This document shows positions 7,482 to 16,468 of a stretch of DNA of 64,000 bases, piece after piece; positions within the stretch are counted from its first letter, which is position 1; each line of letters opens with the position of its first letter. Below the pieces are notes generated by a model that worked only from the letters and a program-made list of their open reading frames with translations, was not told the origin of the DNA and made no database searches. Location of the stretch: the NCBI RefSeq assembly GCF_900475285.1, contig NZ_LS483370.1, positions 1,192,001-1,256,000 of the forward strand, in the 5' to 3' direction. The DNA comes from Pseudomonas taetrolens. Lineage in GTDB: Bacteria; Pseudomonadota; Gammaproteobacteria; Pseudomonadales; Pseudomonadaceae. The position numbers were made by a program, and so were the translations under genes.

Positions 7482-8960
7482 ATGGCCCTGGACTTGAACA
7501 GCATTTTGCTGGGCCTGGCGGTAGCCGGCGTACCGTTGCTGGCATTTATATGGCATTTACAGCGTCGCGCCAGTGCGTACCCGGCTGAGTTGGCATTGCT
7601 CGAAGAACGCCTGAATATGGCTCAGTTGGCACAGGAAGGGCTCAGCGTTCAACTCGATGCCTGTCGTGACGAAGTCAGCGATCTTGGGCAGGCCAATGCG
7701 GCGAAGCAGGCCGAGCTTGCAGCCCTGCGCCGCGAGGTCGAGCTGTTGCAGGTGGAGCGTGATAACGCTCGCGATGCTGCCCACGCCTGGAGCCTTGAGC
7801 GCGGCCAGAAAGAAAGCGAGCTACGGCGCCTGGACGCTCATGCGGCTGCACTGGCGGCAGAGTTGCGTGAGCAGCAAGATAGCCATCAGCAACGACTCAA
7901 CGACTTGCAAGGTTCGCGTGATGAACTGCGTGCGCAGTTCGCCGAGCTGGCAGGCAAGATTTTTGATGAGCGTGAACAGCGTTTCGCTGAAACCAGTAAT
8001 GAGCGTCTCGGGCAATTGCTCGATCCCCTCAAGGAGCGCATTCAGTCTTTCGAAAAGCGAGTTGAAGAAAGCTATCAGCAAGAAGCCCGTGAACGCTTTT
8101 CTCTTGGCAAGGAGCTGGAGCGGTTGCAGCAGTTGAATCTTCGTTTGAGTGACGAGGCGACCAATCTGACTCGCGCCCTGAAAGGGCAGAAGACCCAGGG
8201 TAACTGGGGGGAATTGATTCTTGAGCGGGTTCTGGAGCACGCCGGGCTCGAAAAAGGCCGTGAGTATCAGACCCAGGTCAGCCTCAAGGGGCCAGACGGT
8301 GAACGCTTCCAGCCCGATGTGTTGATCCTGTTGCCGGGAGACAAGCAGGTCGTGGTCGACTCAAAGGTCAGTCTGACGGCGTATCAGCAGTATGTGGCTG
8401 CGGATGACGATGTCATCGGGCAAGTCGCCTTGAAGCAGCACGTTCTGTCGTTGCGCAACCACGTGAAGGGCCTTGCCGGCAAAGACTACAAGCGTCTTGA
8501 AGGGCTGCACAGCCTGGACTTTGTGCTGCTTTTTGTCCCGATCGAAGCGGCATTTTCCGCAGCACTGCAAGCGGAACCCAATCTGTTTCAGGAAGCGTTT
8601 GATCGCAATATCGTGATTGTCAGTCCGACCACGTTGCTCGCCACTTTGCGGGTGATCGACAGCTTGTGGAAGCAGGAGCGCCAGAGCCAGAATGCCCGGG
8701 AAATTGCAGAGCGGGCGGGCTGGCTGTACGACAAATTCGTATTGTTTATCCAGGATCTGGATGAAGTAGGCAGTCGCCTTCAGCAATTGGACAAGGCTTA
8801 CAGTGCGGCGCGTAATAAGTTGACCGATGGCCGCGGCAACCTGGTCAGTCGCAGCGAGCAACTCAAGCTACTGGGCGCGCGGGCCAGCAAAAGCCTGCCG
8901 CCCGACCTGCTGGAGCGGGCCATGACCGACGTCGATGGCGTGGCGCATCCGGCGGAATAA
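7482..8960 (+). CDS. rmuC: DNA recombination protein RmuC
   Basis: 492 residues, the usual RmuC size. An N-terminal membrane-like helix (residues about 6-24) is followed by a long coiled coil to about residue 200, rich in Glu, Gln, Leu and Arg. The C-terminal RmuC nuclease-like domain is recognised by the segments GNWGELILERVLEHAGLEKGREY, FQPDVLILLPGDKQVVVDSKVSLTAY and VSPTTLLATLRVIDSLWKQE. RmuC limits inversion-type rearrangements at short inverted repeats and is thought to cleave DNA secondary structures. AGGGG precedes the ATG. A REP-type hairpin closes the gene and separates it from the convergent kinase gene. Confidence 0.95.
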   Translation: MALDLNSILLGLAVAGVPLLAFIWHLQRRASAYPAELALLEERLNMAQLAQEGLSVQLDACRDEVSDLGQANAAKQAELAALRREVELLQVERDNARDAAHAWSLERGQKESELRRLDAHAAALAAELREQQDSHQQRLNDLQGSRDELRAQFAELAGKIFDEREQRFAETSNERLGQLLDPLKERIQSFEKRVEESYQQEARERFSLGKELERLQQLNLRLSDEATNLTRALKGQKTQGNWGELILERVLEHAGLEKGREYQTQVSLKGPDGERFQPDVLILLPGDKQVVVDSKVSLTAYQQYVAADDDVIGQVALKQHVLSLRNHVKGLAGKDYKRLEGLHSLDFVLLFVPIEAAFSAALQAEPNLFQEAFDRNIVIVSPTTLLATLRVIDSLWKQERQSQNAREIAERAGWLYDKFVLFIQDLDEVGSRLQQLDKAYSAARNKLTDGRGNLVSRSEQLKLLGARASKSLPPDLLERAMTDVDGVAHPAE

Positions 8961-8976
8961 AAGTGTGCTGCACATA

Positions 8977-9027
8977 GCTGCTGCCGCAGGCTGCATATTG
9001 GCTTTTATCGCAGCCTGTGGAAGCAGC
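8977..9027. repeat. REP-type hairpin between convergent genes
   Basis: GCTGCTGCCGCAGGCTGC (8977-8994) and GCAGCCTGTGGAAGCAGC (9010-9027) are inverted copies with few mismatches. The core CTGCCGCAGGCTGC recurs at 15960, 17479 and 21641. It probably ends or protects both transcripts. Confidence 0.75.
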
Positions 9028-9036
9028 ACAGGAGTA

Positions 9037-12000
9037 TCAAAGCGGCACATGCCGGCTCAGCAGCGCTCTCAACACTGCCGGCTTGACGGGTTTGGGCAGG
9101 TACTCCAGGCCTGCCGCATGAACTTCAGCGATCATTTCAGGGCGGCCATCGGCGCTGATGACTACGCCGGGTACGGGTTCGCCCAGTTGCGCCCGCAGCC
9201 AGCCCATCAATTCTGTCCCGACTTCGCCATCATCCAGGTGGTAATCCACCAGCACCAGTTGCGGACGAACGCCTTCATTCAGCAAGGCCGCGCATTCCTC
9301 GCGGTTGCGGGCCGTCCAGACACGGCAGCCCCAGCGTGTCAGCAAGCTCTGCATGCCGATCAGAATGCTGTCTTCGTTGTCGACGCATAGCACCTGAGCA
9401 CCTATGACCGGTTGTCCGTTCTGTTCCGACACCACGGGACGTGGCGCGGACTGGCTTTGAGCCAGTGGCACGCTGACGCTAAACACACTGCCTTTGCCAG
9501 GCCATGAACGGACTTGCAAGGTGTGTCCTAGTACGCGACACAGGCCATCAGCAATCGCCAGGCCAAGGCCAAGGCCTTTTTCTGCACGCGTCTGATGGCT
9601 GTCCAGACGCTTGAATTCTTCAAAAATGACCTGCAGCTTGTCTTCTGGAATGCCGGGGCCTCGATCCCAGACCTCCAGGCACAACTCGCTCCCTCGGCGG
9701 CGTACACCCAGTAGCACGGGGCCCTTGGCGTATCGGAAGGCATTGGTCAGGAAGTTTTGTAAAATCCGGCGCAGCAGCTTGATGTCACTGCTGACCCGCA
9801 GGCGGCTTCCGCGCACTCTGAAACTTAATCCCTGTTCCTGAGCCTGGGCGGTGAATTCATTGCCCAAGGTGTCGAACAGCTCGCTAATTGCGAAAGGCTT
9901 GATATCGGGGGTGAATTTTCCGTTTTCCAGGCGGGAAATATCCAGCAGATCACTGATCAGGTCTTCAGCGGAACGCAAGGAGCTGTCTAAATGCTGCACC
10001 AGTTTTTGTGCCTCTGGGCTCAAGCTGTCCTCTTGATGGGAGAGGGCTGCCGAGAACAGTCGGGCGGCATTCATCGGCTGCATCAGGTCATGGCTGACGG
10101 CCGCCAGAAAGCGGGTTTTGGATTGGTTGGCCGTCTCGGCCACACCTTTGGCCTCGATCAGGGCCTGATTCAACTGCGACAATTCAAAGGTGCGCTCGGC
10201 AACGCGTTGCTCCAGCCCTTCATTGGCTTCGGTAAGTGCTTGCTCGGCTTCACGGAATGCCGTGATGTCGGTGAAACTCATGACGAAGCCGCCGCCCGGC
10301 ATGGGGTTGCCGATCAGCTCAATCACCCGGCCATTGGGGAACAGGCGCTCAGAGGTATGAGCTCGTCCTTGACGCATCCAGTGCAGTCGACGGGCGACAT
10401 GCACTTCTGCTTCACCGGGGCCGCACAGGCCGCGTTCTGCATTGTGCCGAATGATGTCGGCAATCGGACGACCTACGCTGATCAGTCCGTCCGGGTAGTT
10501 GAACAGCTCCAGATACCGTCGGTTCCAGGCGACCAGTTTGAGCGACTGGTCGACGACGCTGATGCCTTGAGTGATGTTTTCAATCGCCCCCTGAAGCAGG
10601 GCACGGTTGAATTGCAGCACCTCGGACGCTTCGTCGGCAATGCGCACGACGTCCTCAAGTTGCATTTCCCGGCCTTCGATGGCGGCTTTGACCACCGCTC
10701 GAGTCGAGGATGCACCCAGTACCCCTGCCAGCAGGCGTTCGGTATGGGCAATCCACTCGCCATTGGCATTTTGACTGGGGTTGAAACCCTTGCCCTGGCG
10801 GTAAGCGAAGCGAATAAAACTCTGGCGGGCCCGTTCTTCACCGACGAATCGCGCCGAAAGGGTCAACAGGTCATTGATTTGTACCGCGAGCATTGATCGC
10901 CCACTGGGATGGTTGCTGAGCTCCTGGCCGATAAAGCGTCCGGCTTGCCAGTGCTCTGACACCCGGGTGCGCGACAGTACCGACACCCAGGCAAACAGTG
11001 TGAAGTTACCTGCCAGCGACAGCACCACGCCTTGGGTCAGAGGTGTGATCGGTAGCCCCAGCGGGTTGCTGTGCAGCCAGGCCAGTCCGGGGAAGTGGCT
11101 CAGGTGCCAGCCCAGGCTGTGGGCAATCAGTGGCAGCACCAGGGTGTAGAACCAGATAAAGGTACCTGCTGCCAGGCCGGCGAATACTCCGCGGCGGTTG
11201 GCCTGTTTCCAGTACAGCGCACCCAGCATGGCCGGAGCCAGTTGCGTGACGGCGGCGAACGCGATCTGGCCGATAGTGGCGAGACTGGCGGTCGAACCCA
11301 GCAGGCGGTAGCTGACATAGGCCAGCAGCAAAATGACCACGATGGATACGCGGCGCACCGAAAGCATCCAGTAGCGGAACACCTCGAACGGGCGTTCGGC
11401 GTTCTTACGCCGTAGCAGCCACGGCAGCAGCATGTCGTTGGACACCATGGTCGACAGCGCGACACTGGCGACGATCACCATCCCGGTGGCGGCCGAGGCC
11501 CCGCCAATGAAAGCGAGCATCGCCAGGGCAGGGTGCGCCTGGGCCAGTGGCAAGCTGATGACGAACGAGTCGGGTAATACCGAGCTGGGCAGCAACATTT
11601 GCCCCGCCAGCGCAATCGGCACGACAAACAGGCCTGCCAGAATCAGATAGGCCGGAAACACCCATTTGGCCAGTTGCAGGTCTTGCGGCTCGATGTTCTC
11701 CACCACCGTCACGTGGAACTGGCGGGGCAGGCAGATGATCGCCATCATCGCGACGCCGGTCTGAACGATCATCGATGGCCAGTTAACGGTTTCTTTCCAG
11801 TACTCCTCAAGTCGCGGGGCCAGCATTGCCTGGCTGAACAGATCCTCGAAGCCGTCATACAGGCCATACGTGACGAAGGCGCCGACGGCGAGGAAGGCGA
11901 ACAGTTTGACCAGGGATTCGAAGGCAATTGCCAGCACCATGCCCCGGTGGTGTTCGGTGGCATCGAGGTTGCGTGTACCGAACACAATGGTAAACAGTGC

Positions 12001-12507
12001 CAGAATCAGCGTCACAATCAGAGCGGTGTCCTGGACCCGAGAGCCCGTGGCATCTGCTCCGGCGCCGATCAGCAGATTGACTCCGAGCACAATGCCCTTG
12101 AGTTGCAGGGCGATGTAGGGCAGGACACCGACCAGGCAGATCAACGCCACCACAATGGCCAGTGATTGGGATTTGCCATAACGGGCCGCGATGAAGTCGG
12201 CAATTGAGGTGATGTTTTCCTGTTTGCTGATCATCACCATTTTTTGCAGCACCCAGGGTGCGCATACCAAGAGCAGGACCGGCCCCAGGTAAATCGGCAA
12301 GAACGCCCAGAGCTGTTCGGCCGCCTGGCCCACGGCGCCAAAGAAGGTCCAGCTGGTGCAGTACACCGCCAGCGACAAGCTATATACCCATGCACGCACC
12401 CGTGGTGGCAGCGGTGTGCTGCGCCGATCACCGTAAAAGGCAATCGCGAACATGATGGCCATATAGGCCAGGGCGACGGCGGCGATAAGCCCGCTGGACA
12501 GCGACAT
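9037..12507 (-). CDS. SSF transporter / PAS / hybrid histidine kinase-receiver fusion (NahK/ErcS-like family)
   Basis: 1156-residue sensor. Residues 1 to about 510 form a sodium:solute symporter domain with about thirteen membrane segments. A PAS-like domain (about 600-740, including LLQGAIENITQGISVVDQSL) and a coiled coil follow. The histidine kinase core has its phospho-accepting His near residue 793 in AAVSHDLMQPMNAA, an N box in QNFLTNAFRYA and a G box in WDRGPGIPEDK. A C-terminal receiver has its phospho-Asp at about 1088 (LVLVDYHLDDG). The ATG at 12507 has AGGAG at ideal spacing and gives a proper first membrane helix; an upstream start at 12567 does not. The kinase probably senses transport or a solute. 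No output regulator gene is adjacent. Confidence 0.9.
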   Translation of the reverse strand: MSLSSGLIAAVALAYMAIMFAIAFYGDRRSTPLPPRVRAWVYSLSLAVYCTSWTFFGAVGQAAEQLWAFLPIYLGPVLLLVCAPWVLQKMVMISKQENITSIADFIAARYGKSQSLAIVVALICLVGVLPYIALQLKGIVLGVNLLIGAGADATGSRVQDTALIVTLILALFTIVFGTRNLDATEHHRGMVLAIAFESLVKLFAFLAVGAFVTYGLYDGFEDLFSQAMLAPRLEEYWKETVNWPSMIVQTGVAMMAIICLPRQFHVTVVENIEPQDLQLAKWVFPAYLILAGLFVVPIALAGQMLLPSSVLPDSFVISLPLAQAHPALAMLAFIGGASAATGMVIVASVALSTMVSNDMLLPWLLRRKNAERPFEVFRYWMLSVRRVSIVVILLLAYVSYRLLGSTASLATIGQIAFAAVTQLAPAMLGALYWKQANRRGVFAGLAAGTFIWFYTLVLPLIAHSLGWHLSHFPGLAWLHSNPLGLPITPLTQGVVLSLAGNFTLFAWVSVLSRTRVSEHWQAGRFIGQELSNHPSGRSMLAVQINDLLTLSARFVGEERARQSFIRFAYRQGKGFNPSQNANGEWIAHTERLLAGVLGASSTRAVVKAAIEGREMQLEDVVRIADEASEVLQFNRALLQGAIENITQGISVVDQSLKLVAWNRRYLELFNYPDGLISVGRPIADIIRHNAERGLCGPGEAEVHVARRLHWMRQGRAHTSERLFPNGRVIELIGNPMPGGGFVMSFTDITAFREAEQALTEANEGLEQRVAERTFELSQLNQALIEAKGVAETANQSKTRFLAAVSHDLMQPMNAARLFSAALSHQEDSLSPEAQKLVQHLDSSLRSAEDLISDLLDISRLENGKFTPDIKPFAISELFDTLGNEFTAQAQEQGLSFRVRGSRLRVSSDIKLLRRILQNFLTNAFRYAKGPVLLGVRRRGSELCLEVWDRGPGIPEDKLQVIFEEFKRLDSHQTRAEKGLGLGLAIADGLCRVLGHTLQVRSWPGKGSVFSVSVPLAQSQSAPRPVVSEQNGQPVIGAQVLCVDNEDSILIGMQSLLTRWGCRVWTARNREECAALLNEGVRPQLVLVDYHLDDGEVGTELMGWLRAQLGEPVPGVVISADGRPEMIAEVHAAGLEYLPKPVKPAVLRALLSRHVPL

Positions 12508-12782
12508 GATGGCTCCTGAGTGTGTTTTAACCGGCAGCAATCCAGCGCCAGCGAGTAAGTCTCGCACGATGTTTGGGCGGCGTCAGTGTCGACCATGGTC
12601 GGAGCGCGGTCTGGTGTCGCAGGCTGAGGGGAGGGCGCCGGCTTTGTTGATCAGGTCTTGACCTTCCATCCATTTAGTTGCTTATCTATAAAATCGATAA
12701 CAGTTAGAGAAAATACCCGTTATATGGATATTCGATTTGGTTCTATTCTTGGTTGACCTCATATGAGGAGCAGGAGGAACCC

Positions 12783-13934
12783 ATGAATTGTTCAAATAAG
12801 GCTCAAGCCGGTTTCCGGCCATTTAGCCAGTTGCAGCATCCGCGAGAAGTGATCCGTCAGTTCACCCCGAACTGGTTTGCCGCGACCATGGGCACGGGGG
12901 TTCTGGCGCTGGCGCTGGCTCAGTTGCCCGTCAAGATTCCTGGCCTGTATGCCTTTGCCGAAGGTTTGTGGTTGTTCAATATCGCGTTGTTCATCCTGTT
13001 CAGCGTGCTGTATGGCGCACGTTGGATCATGTTTTACGACGAGGCACGGCGTATTTTCGGGCATTCAACCGTGTCGATGTTCTTCGGTACCATCCCCATG
13101 GGCCTGGCAACCATCATCAACGGTTTTCTGCTGTTCGGTGTTGCTCGTTGGGGCAGCGATATGGTGCAGGTTGCACATGTGTTGTGGTGGGTGGATGTGG
13201 CGATGTCTCTGACCTTCGGGGTGATGATTCCCTACATGATGTTTACCCGTCAGGAGCACAGCATTGACCAAATGACCGCGGTCTGGCTGTTGCCGGTGGT
13301 GGCGGCAGAGGTCGCTGCGGCCAGTGGCGGGCTGTTGGCGCCGCATCTCATTGATCCGGTGGCGCAGTTCCACGTGCTGGTTACCAGTTATGTGCTGTGG
13401 GCGTTCTCGGTGCCGGTAGCATTCAGCATCTTGACGATTCTCATGCTGCGCATGGCGCTGCATAAGTTGCCCCACGAGAACATGGCCGCCTCGAGCTGGC
13501 TGGCGCTGGGGCCGATTGGTACCGGTGCCCTGGGGTTATTGTTGTTGGGAGCTGACTCGCCGGCTATCTTCGCTGCCAATGGTTTTGCCCGGATCGGCGA
13601 GGTTGCTGAAGGGATGGGGCTGATCTGCGGGATCGCATTGTGGGGCTTTGGCTTGTGGTGGATGCTGATGGCGGTACTGATCACTGTTCGCTACATGCGT
13701 GCCGGTATCCCGTTCAACCTTGGCTGGTGGGGCTTTACCTTTCCGCTCGGCGTGTATTCCCTGGCCACGCTACGCCTGGGAAATGTTCTCAACCTGACAT
13801 TCTTTGATGTGTTCGGGTGCGTACTGGTTGCCGGGCTCACGTTGATGTGGCTGATTGTGGGCAACCGGACCCTGCAAGGTGCCTACCGTGGCGAATTGTT
13901 TGTTTCGCCCTGCATCGCTGGGTTGAAGAGGTAA
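12783..13934 (+). CDS. TDT-family transporter (TehA/Mae1/sulfite-exporter type)
   Basis: 383-residue membrane protein with about ten hydrophobic helices and the TDT/voltage-dependent anion channel family look (FTPNWFAATMGTGVLALAL near residue 32; FFGTIPMGLATIINGF near residue 100). The start ATG has a strong site, GGAGCAGGAGG. An earlier in-frame ATG at 12753 lies before that site. Family members export sulfite, tellurite-related anions or C4-dicarboxylates; the sequence alone does not decide between them. It is divergent from the sensor kinase gene across 275 bases that contain the inverted repeat TTATC...GATAA (about 12679-12697), a possible regulator site. No regulator gene is adjacent. 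Confidence 0.85.
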   Translation: MNCSNKAQAGFRPFSQLQHPREVIRQFTPNWFAATMGTGVLALALAQLPVKIPGLYAFAEGLWLFNIALFILFSVLYGARWIMFYDEARRIFGHSTVSMFFGTIPMGLATIINGFLLFGVARWGSDMVQVAHVLWWVDVAMSLTFGVMIPYMMFTRQEHSIDQMTAVWLLPVVAAEVAAASGGLLAPHLIDPVAQFHVLVTSYVLWAFSVPVAFSILTILMLRMALHKLPHENMAASSWLALGPIGTGALGLLLLGADSPAIFAANGFARIGEVAEGMGLICGIALWGFGLWWMLMAVLITVRYMRAGIPFNLGWWGFTFPLGVYSLATLRLGNVLNLTFFDVFGCVLVAGLTLMWLIVGNRTLQGAYRGELFVSPCIAGLKR

Positions 13935-14069
13935 GAGATGTACTTGGGTTCTGTATGAAATCGCTGAACATAACGCGAATGAGTGCAGAACCCGGGTAAG
14001 GTTGTGTCCCGAGTGTTACAACGGCACTCCAATGAGAAAGCCCTTCGGCGCAACGTGAGTACATGGAAG

Positions 14070-15944
14070 ATGAGCCACCCTTCACAGTTCAGTTTGTTAA
14101 GGAAGCGCCGCTTCCTGCCGTTTTTCGTGACCCAGTCCTTGGGGGCGCTCAATGACAACCTGTTCAAGCAGTCGCTGATTCTCGCCATCCTTTATAAGTT
14201 GAGCATCGACGGTGACAGGGGGATCTGGGTCAATCTCTGCGCATTGCTCTTTATCCTGCCTTTCTTTTTGTTCTCGGCATTGGCCGGTCAGTTCGGTGAA
14301 AAGTACGCCAAGGACCGTTTGATCCGCCTGATCAAGCTGGGCGAAATCGCGATCATGCTGGTGGGCGCTATGGGGTTTGCCTTCGATCATCTGGCATTGA
14401 TGCTGGTGGCGCTCTTTGCGATGGGCACCCACTCGGCGCTGTTCGGGCCGGTCAAGTATTCAATCCTGCCGCAAACCCTGCATGAGGATGAACTGGTCGG
14501 AGGTAACGGCCTGGTCGAGATGGGTACCTTTCTGTCGATTCTGGCAGGGACCATCGGCGCGGGTGTCATGCTGTCGACCAGTCATTACACGACAGTCGTG
14601 TCGGTGGTGATTGTTTCAGTAGCGGTACTTGGTTATCTGACCAGTCGCGCAATTCCCCGGGCACCCGCCGATACACCCGACTTGCGGCTTAACTGGAATA
14701 TTTTTAGCGAATCATGGGCTACCTTGCGCATGGGTCTGAATCAGACGCCTGCAGTGTCACGTTCTGTCGTGGGTAACTCGTGGTTCTGGTTTGTCGGCGC
14801 GATCTATCTGACACAGATTCCGGCCTATGCCAAAGACTGGCTTTATGGCGACGAGACTGTTGTCACGCTGATTCTCACCGTGTTCTCGGTGGGAATCGCC
14901 TTGGGCTCAATGCTTTGCGAGAAGCTGTCCGGGCGTAAGGTCGAAATCGGTCTGGTACCGTTCGGTTCATTTGGCCTCACGCTGTTTGGCCTGCTGCTGT
15001 GGTGGCATTCGGGGCAAATGCCGCAGAACATCCAGGCCAATGACTGGTTGGGCGTGCTGGGGTTCAGTCAGGCATGGTGGGTGCTGCTGGATATCCTCGG
15101 GCTCGGTATCTTCGGTGGCTTTTATATTGTGCCGCTGTATGCGCTGATTCAGTCGCGCACGGCTGAGCACGAGCGTGCGCGTGTAATTGCGGCCAACAAT
15201 ATCCTCAATGCCCTGTTCATGGTGGTGTCGGCTATCGTCACCATTGTGTTGTTGGGCATGGCCAAGCTGACGATCCCCGAGTTGTTTCTCGTGGTGTCGT
15301 TGATGAACATTGCCGTCAACGCTTACATCTTCAAAATCGTCCCTGAATTCAGCATGCGCTTCATGATCTGGCTGCTTGGCCATTCCATGTACCGGGTTGA
15401 GCACAAGGGGCTGGAGGTCATTCCCGAGGAGGGTGCTGCCTTGCTGGTGTGCAATCACGTGTCGTTTGTGGATGCGCTGTTGATTGGCGGGGCAGTGCGT
15501 CGTCCGATTCGCTTCGTGATGTATTACAAAATCTACAACCTGCCAGTGCTTAATTTTATCTTCCGCACGGCGGGAACGATTCCCATCGCCGGGCGAGCTG
15601 AAGACGAGGTGATTTACGAGCAGGCTTTCAGGCGGATTGCCGAATACCTGAATGACGGTGAGTTGGTGTGCATCTTCCCTGAAGGCAAGCTCACCACCGA
15701 CGGACAGATCAGCGAGTTCAAGGCAGGGGTAACGCGGATTCTGGAGTGTACGCCGGTGCCGGTGATTCCCATGGCGTTGCAAGGTTTGTGGGGAAGCTTC
15801 TTTAGTCGTGATCCGGACAAGGGGATCTTTCGCCGGTTATGGTCGCGAGTGACATTGATAGCGGGCACTGCAATGGCGGCCAATGAGGCTACGCAAAAGA
15901 AATTGCGGGAGCGGGTGACGGAATTAAGAGGGGATGTGCTGTAA
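14070..15944 (+). CDS. LplT-like MFS transporter fused to PlsC acyltransferase
   Basis: 624-residue two-domain membrane protein. Residues 1 to about 420 form a twelve-helix MFS domain like the lysophospholipid flippase LplT (QSLGALNDNLFKQSLILAI near the start, ALFGPVKYSILPQ). Residues about 440-624 form a PlsC acyltransferase with the HX4D catalytic motif at His463/Asp468 (NHVSFVD) and the FPEG motif at 536-539. It probably takes lysophospholipid or a related lipid inward and re-acylates it in one polypeptide. E. coli has LplT and Aas as separate proteins. The ATG at 14070 begins the conserved domain; an in-frame start at 13983 adds a low-complexity tail. Confidence 0.88.
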   Translation: MSHPSQFSLLRKRRFLPFFVTQSLGALNDNLFKQSLILAILYKLSIDGDRGIWVNLCALLFILPFFLFSALAGQFGEKYAKDRLIRLIKLGEIAIMLVGAMGFAFDHLALMLVALFAMGTHSALFGPVKYSILPQTLHEDELVGGNGLVEMGTFLSILAGTIGAGVMLSTSHYTTVVSVVIVSVAVLGYLTSRAIPRAPADTPDLRLNWNIFSESWATLRMGLNQTPAVSRSVVGNSWFWFVGAIYLTQIPAYAKDWLYGDETVVTLILTVFSVGIALGSMLCEKLSGRKVEIGLVPFGSFGLTLFGLLLWWHSGQMPQNIQANDWLGVLGFSQAWWVLLDILGLGIFGGFYIVPLYALIQSRTAEHERARVIAANNILNALFMVVSAIVTIVLLGMAKLTIPELFLVVSLMNIAVNAYIFKIVPEFSMRFMIWLLGHSMYRVEHKGLEVIPEEGAALLVCNHVSFVDALLIGGAVRRPIRFVMYYKIYNLPVLNFIFRTAGTIPIAGRAEDEVIYEQAFRRIAEYLNDGELVCIFPEGKLTTDGQISEFKAGVTRILECTPVPVIPMALQGLWGSFFSRDPDKGIFRRLWSRVTLIAGTAMAANEATQKKLRERVTELRGDVL

Positions 15945-15959
15945 GGGGGCTTTGAATAG

Positions 15960-16019
15960 CCGCTGCCGCAGGCTGCAAAAAGGTCCGAAGGACCTTTAGG
16001 TTCAGGGTCGCGGCAGCGG
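15960..16019. repeat. REP element with nested palindrome
   Basis: Outer arms CCGCTGCCGC and GCGGCAGCGG (10 of 10) enclose a second perfect hairpin, AAAGGTCC-gaa-GGACCTTT (15979-15997). It lies between the convergent LplT-PlsC and sugE genes and may act as a transcription stop. Confidence 0.75.
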
Positions 16020-16034
16020 GTGCAAGCGTGTGGT

Positions 16035-16349
16035 TTAAGTGCTCATCTTCAGCCCGACCAGGCCGGCAATGATCAGTGCAACGCTGGCCAGACGGAACAG
16101 CGCCATGGATTCACCAAACAGAATGATCCCGGCGATAACCGTACCCACTGCGCCAACGCCGGTCCAGATCGCGTAGGCCGTGCCCAATGGCAGCTCTTTC
16201 ATGGCCAGGCCCAGCAAGCCAAGGCTCACCACCATGGCGCCGATGGTCAGGGCTGTGGGCAGAGGGCGGGTGAAGCCGTCTGTGTATTTCAGGCCGACGG
16301 CCCAGCCAACTTCAAACAGACCAGCGAAAAACAAAATAATCCAGGACAT
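16035..16349 (-). CDS. sugE: SugE/Gdx-type guanidinium exporter (small multidrug resistance family)
   Basis: 104-residue four-helix protein of the SMR superfamily. Glu13 in the first helix ([17 protein letters not shown]) is the conserved proton/substrate carboxylate, and the second half keeps [15 protein letters not shown]. The Gly/Trp pattern is that of the SugE/Gdx branch, which exports guanidinium, rather than EmrE. The ATG at 16349 is used because GGAGG lies six bases upstream; the ATG at 16364 falls inside that site and the riboswitch region. A guanidine-II riboswitch directly upstream makes the substrate assignment much stronger. Confidence 0.93.
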   Translation of the reverse strand: MSWIILFFAGLFEVGWAVGLKYTDGFTRPLPTALTIGAMVVSLGLLGLAMKELPLGTAYAIWTGVGAVGTVIAGIILFGESMALFRLASVALIIAGLVGLKMST

Positions 16350-16354
16350 GGTTG

Positions 16355-16418
16355 CCTCCATCAATTGATGGGGTCGTCCCCAGAATAATCACTCGATGAG
16401 TCGCGAGGTCGTCCTCGC
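16355..16418 (-). promoter_or_regulatory. Guanidine-II (mini-ykkC) riboswitch controlling sugE
   Basis: Read on the minus strand there are two hairpins with ACGA loops, as the mini-ykkC motif requires: GCGAGG-ACGA-CCTCGC (16418-16403) and TGGGG-ACGA-CCCCA (16382-16369), joined by a 20-base linker. Downstream, CCATC-AATT-GATGG (16371-16358) is a competing hairpin that shares CCA with the second ligand stem and covers two bases of the GGAGG ribosome-binding site (16359-16355). When guanidine stabilises the ACGA hairpins the ribosome site is freed. The motif identity is established for this family; the competing hairpin mechanism is my reading. Confidence 0.92.
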
Positions 16419-16468
16419 TGTGCGCAGTATATTGCCCACGATTAATCTGACAGGCAACCCCTGAAATT

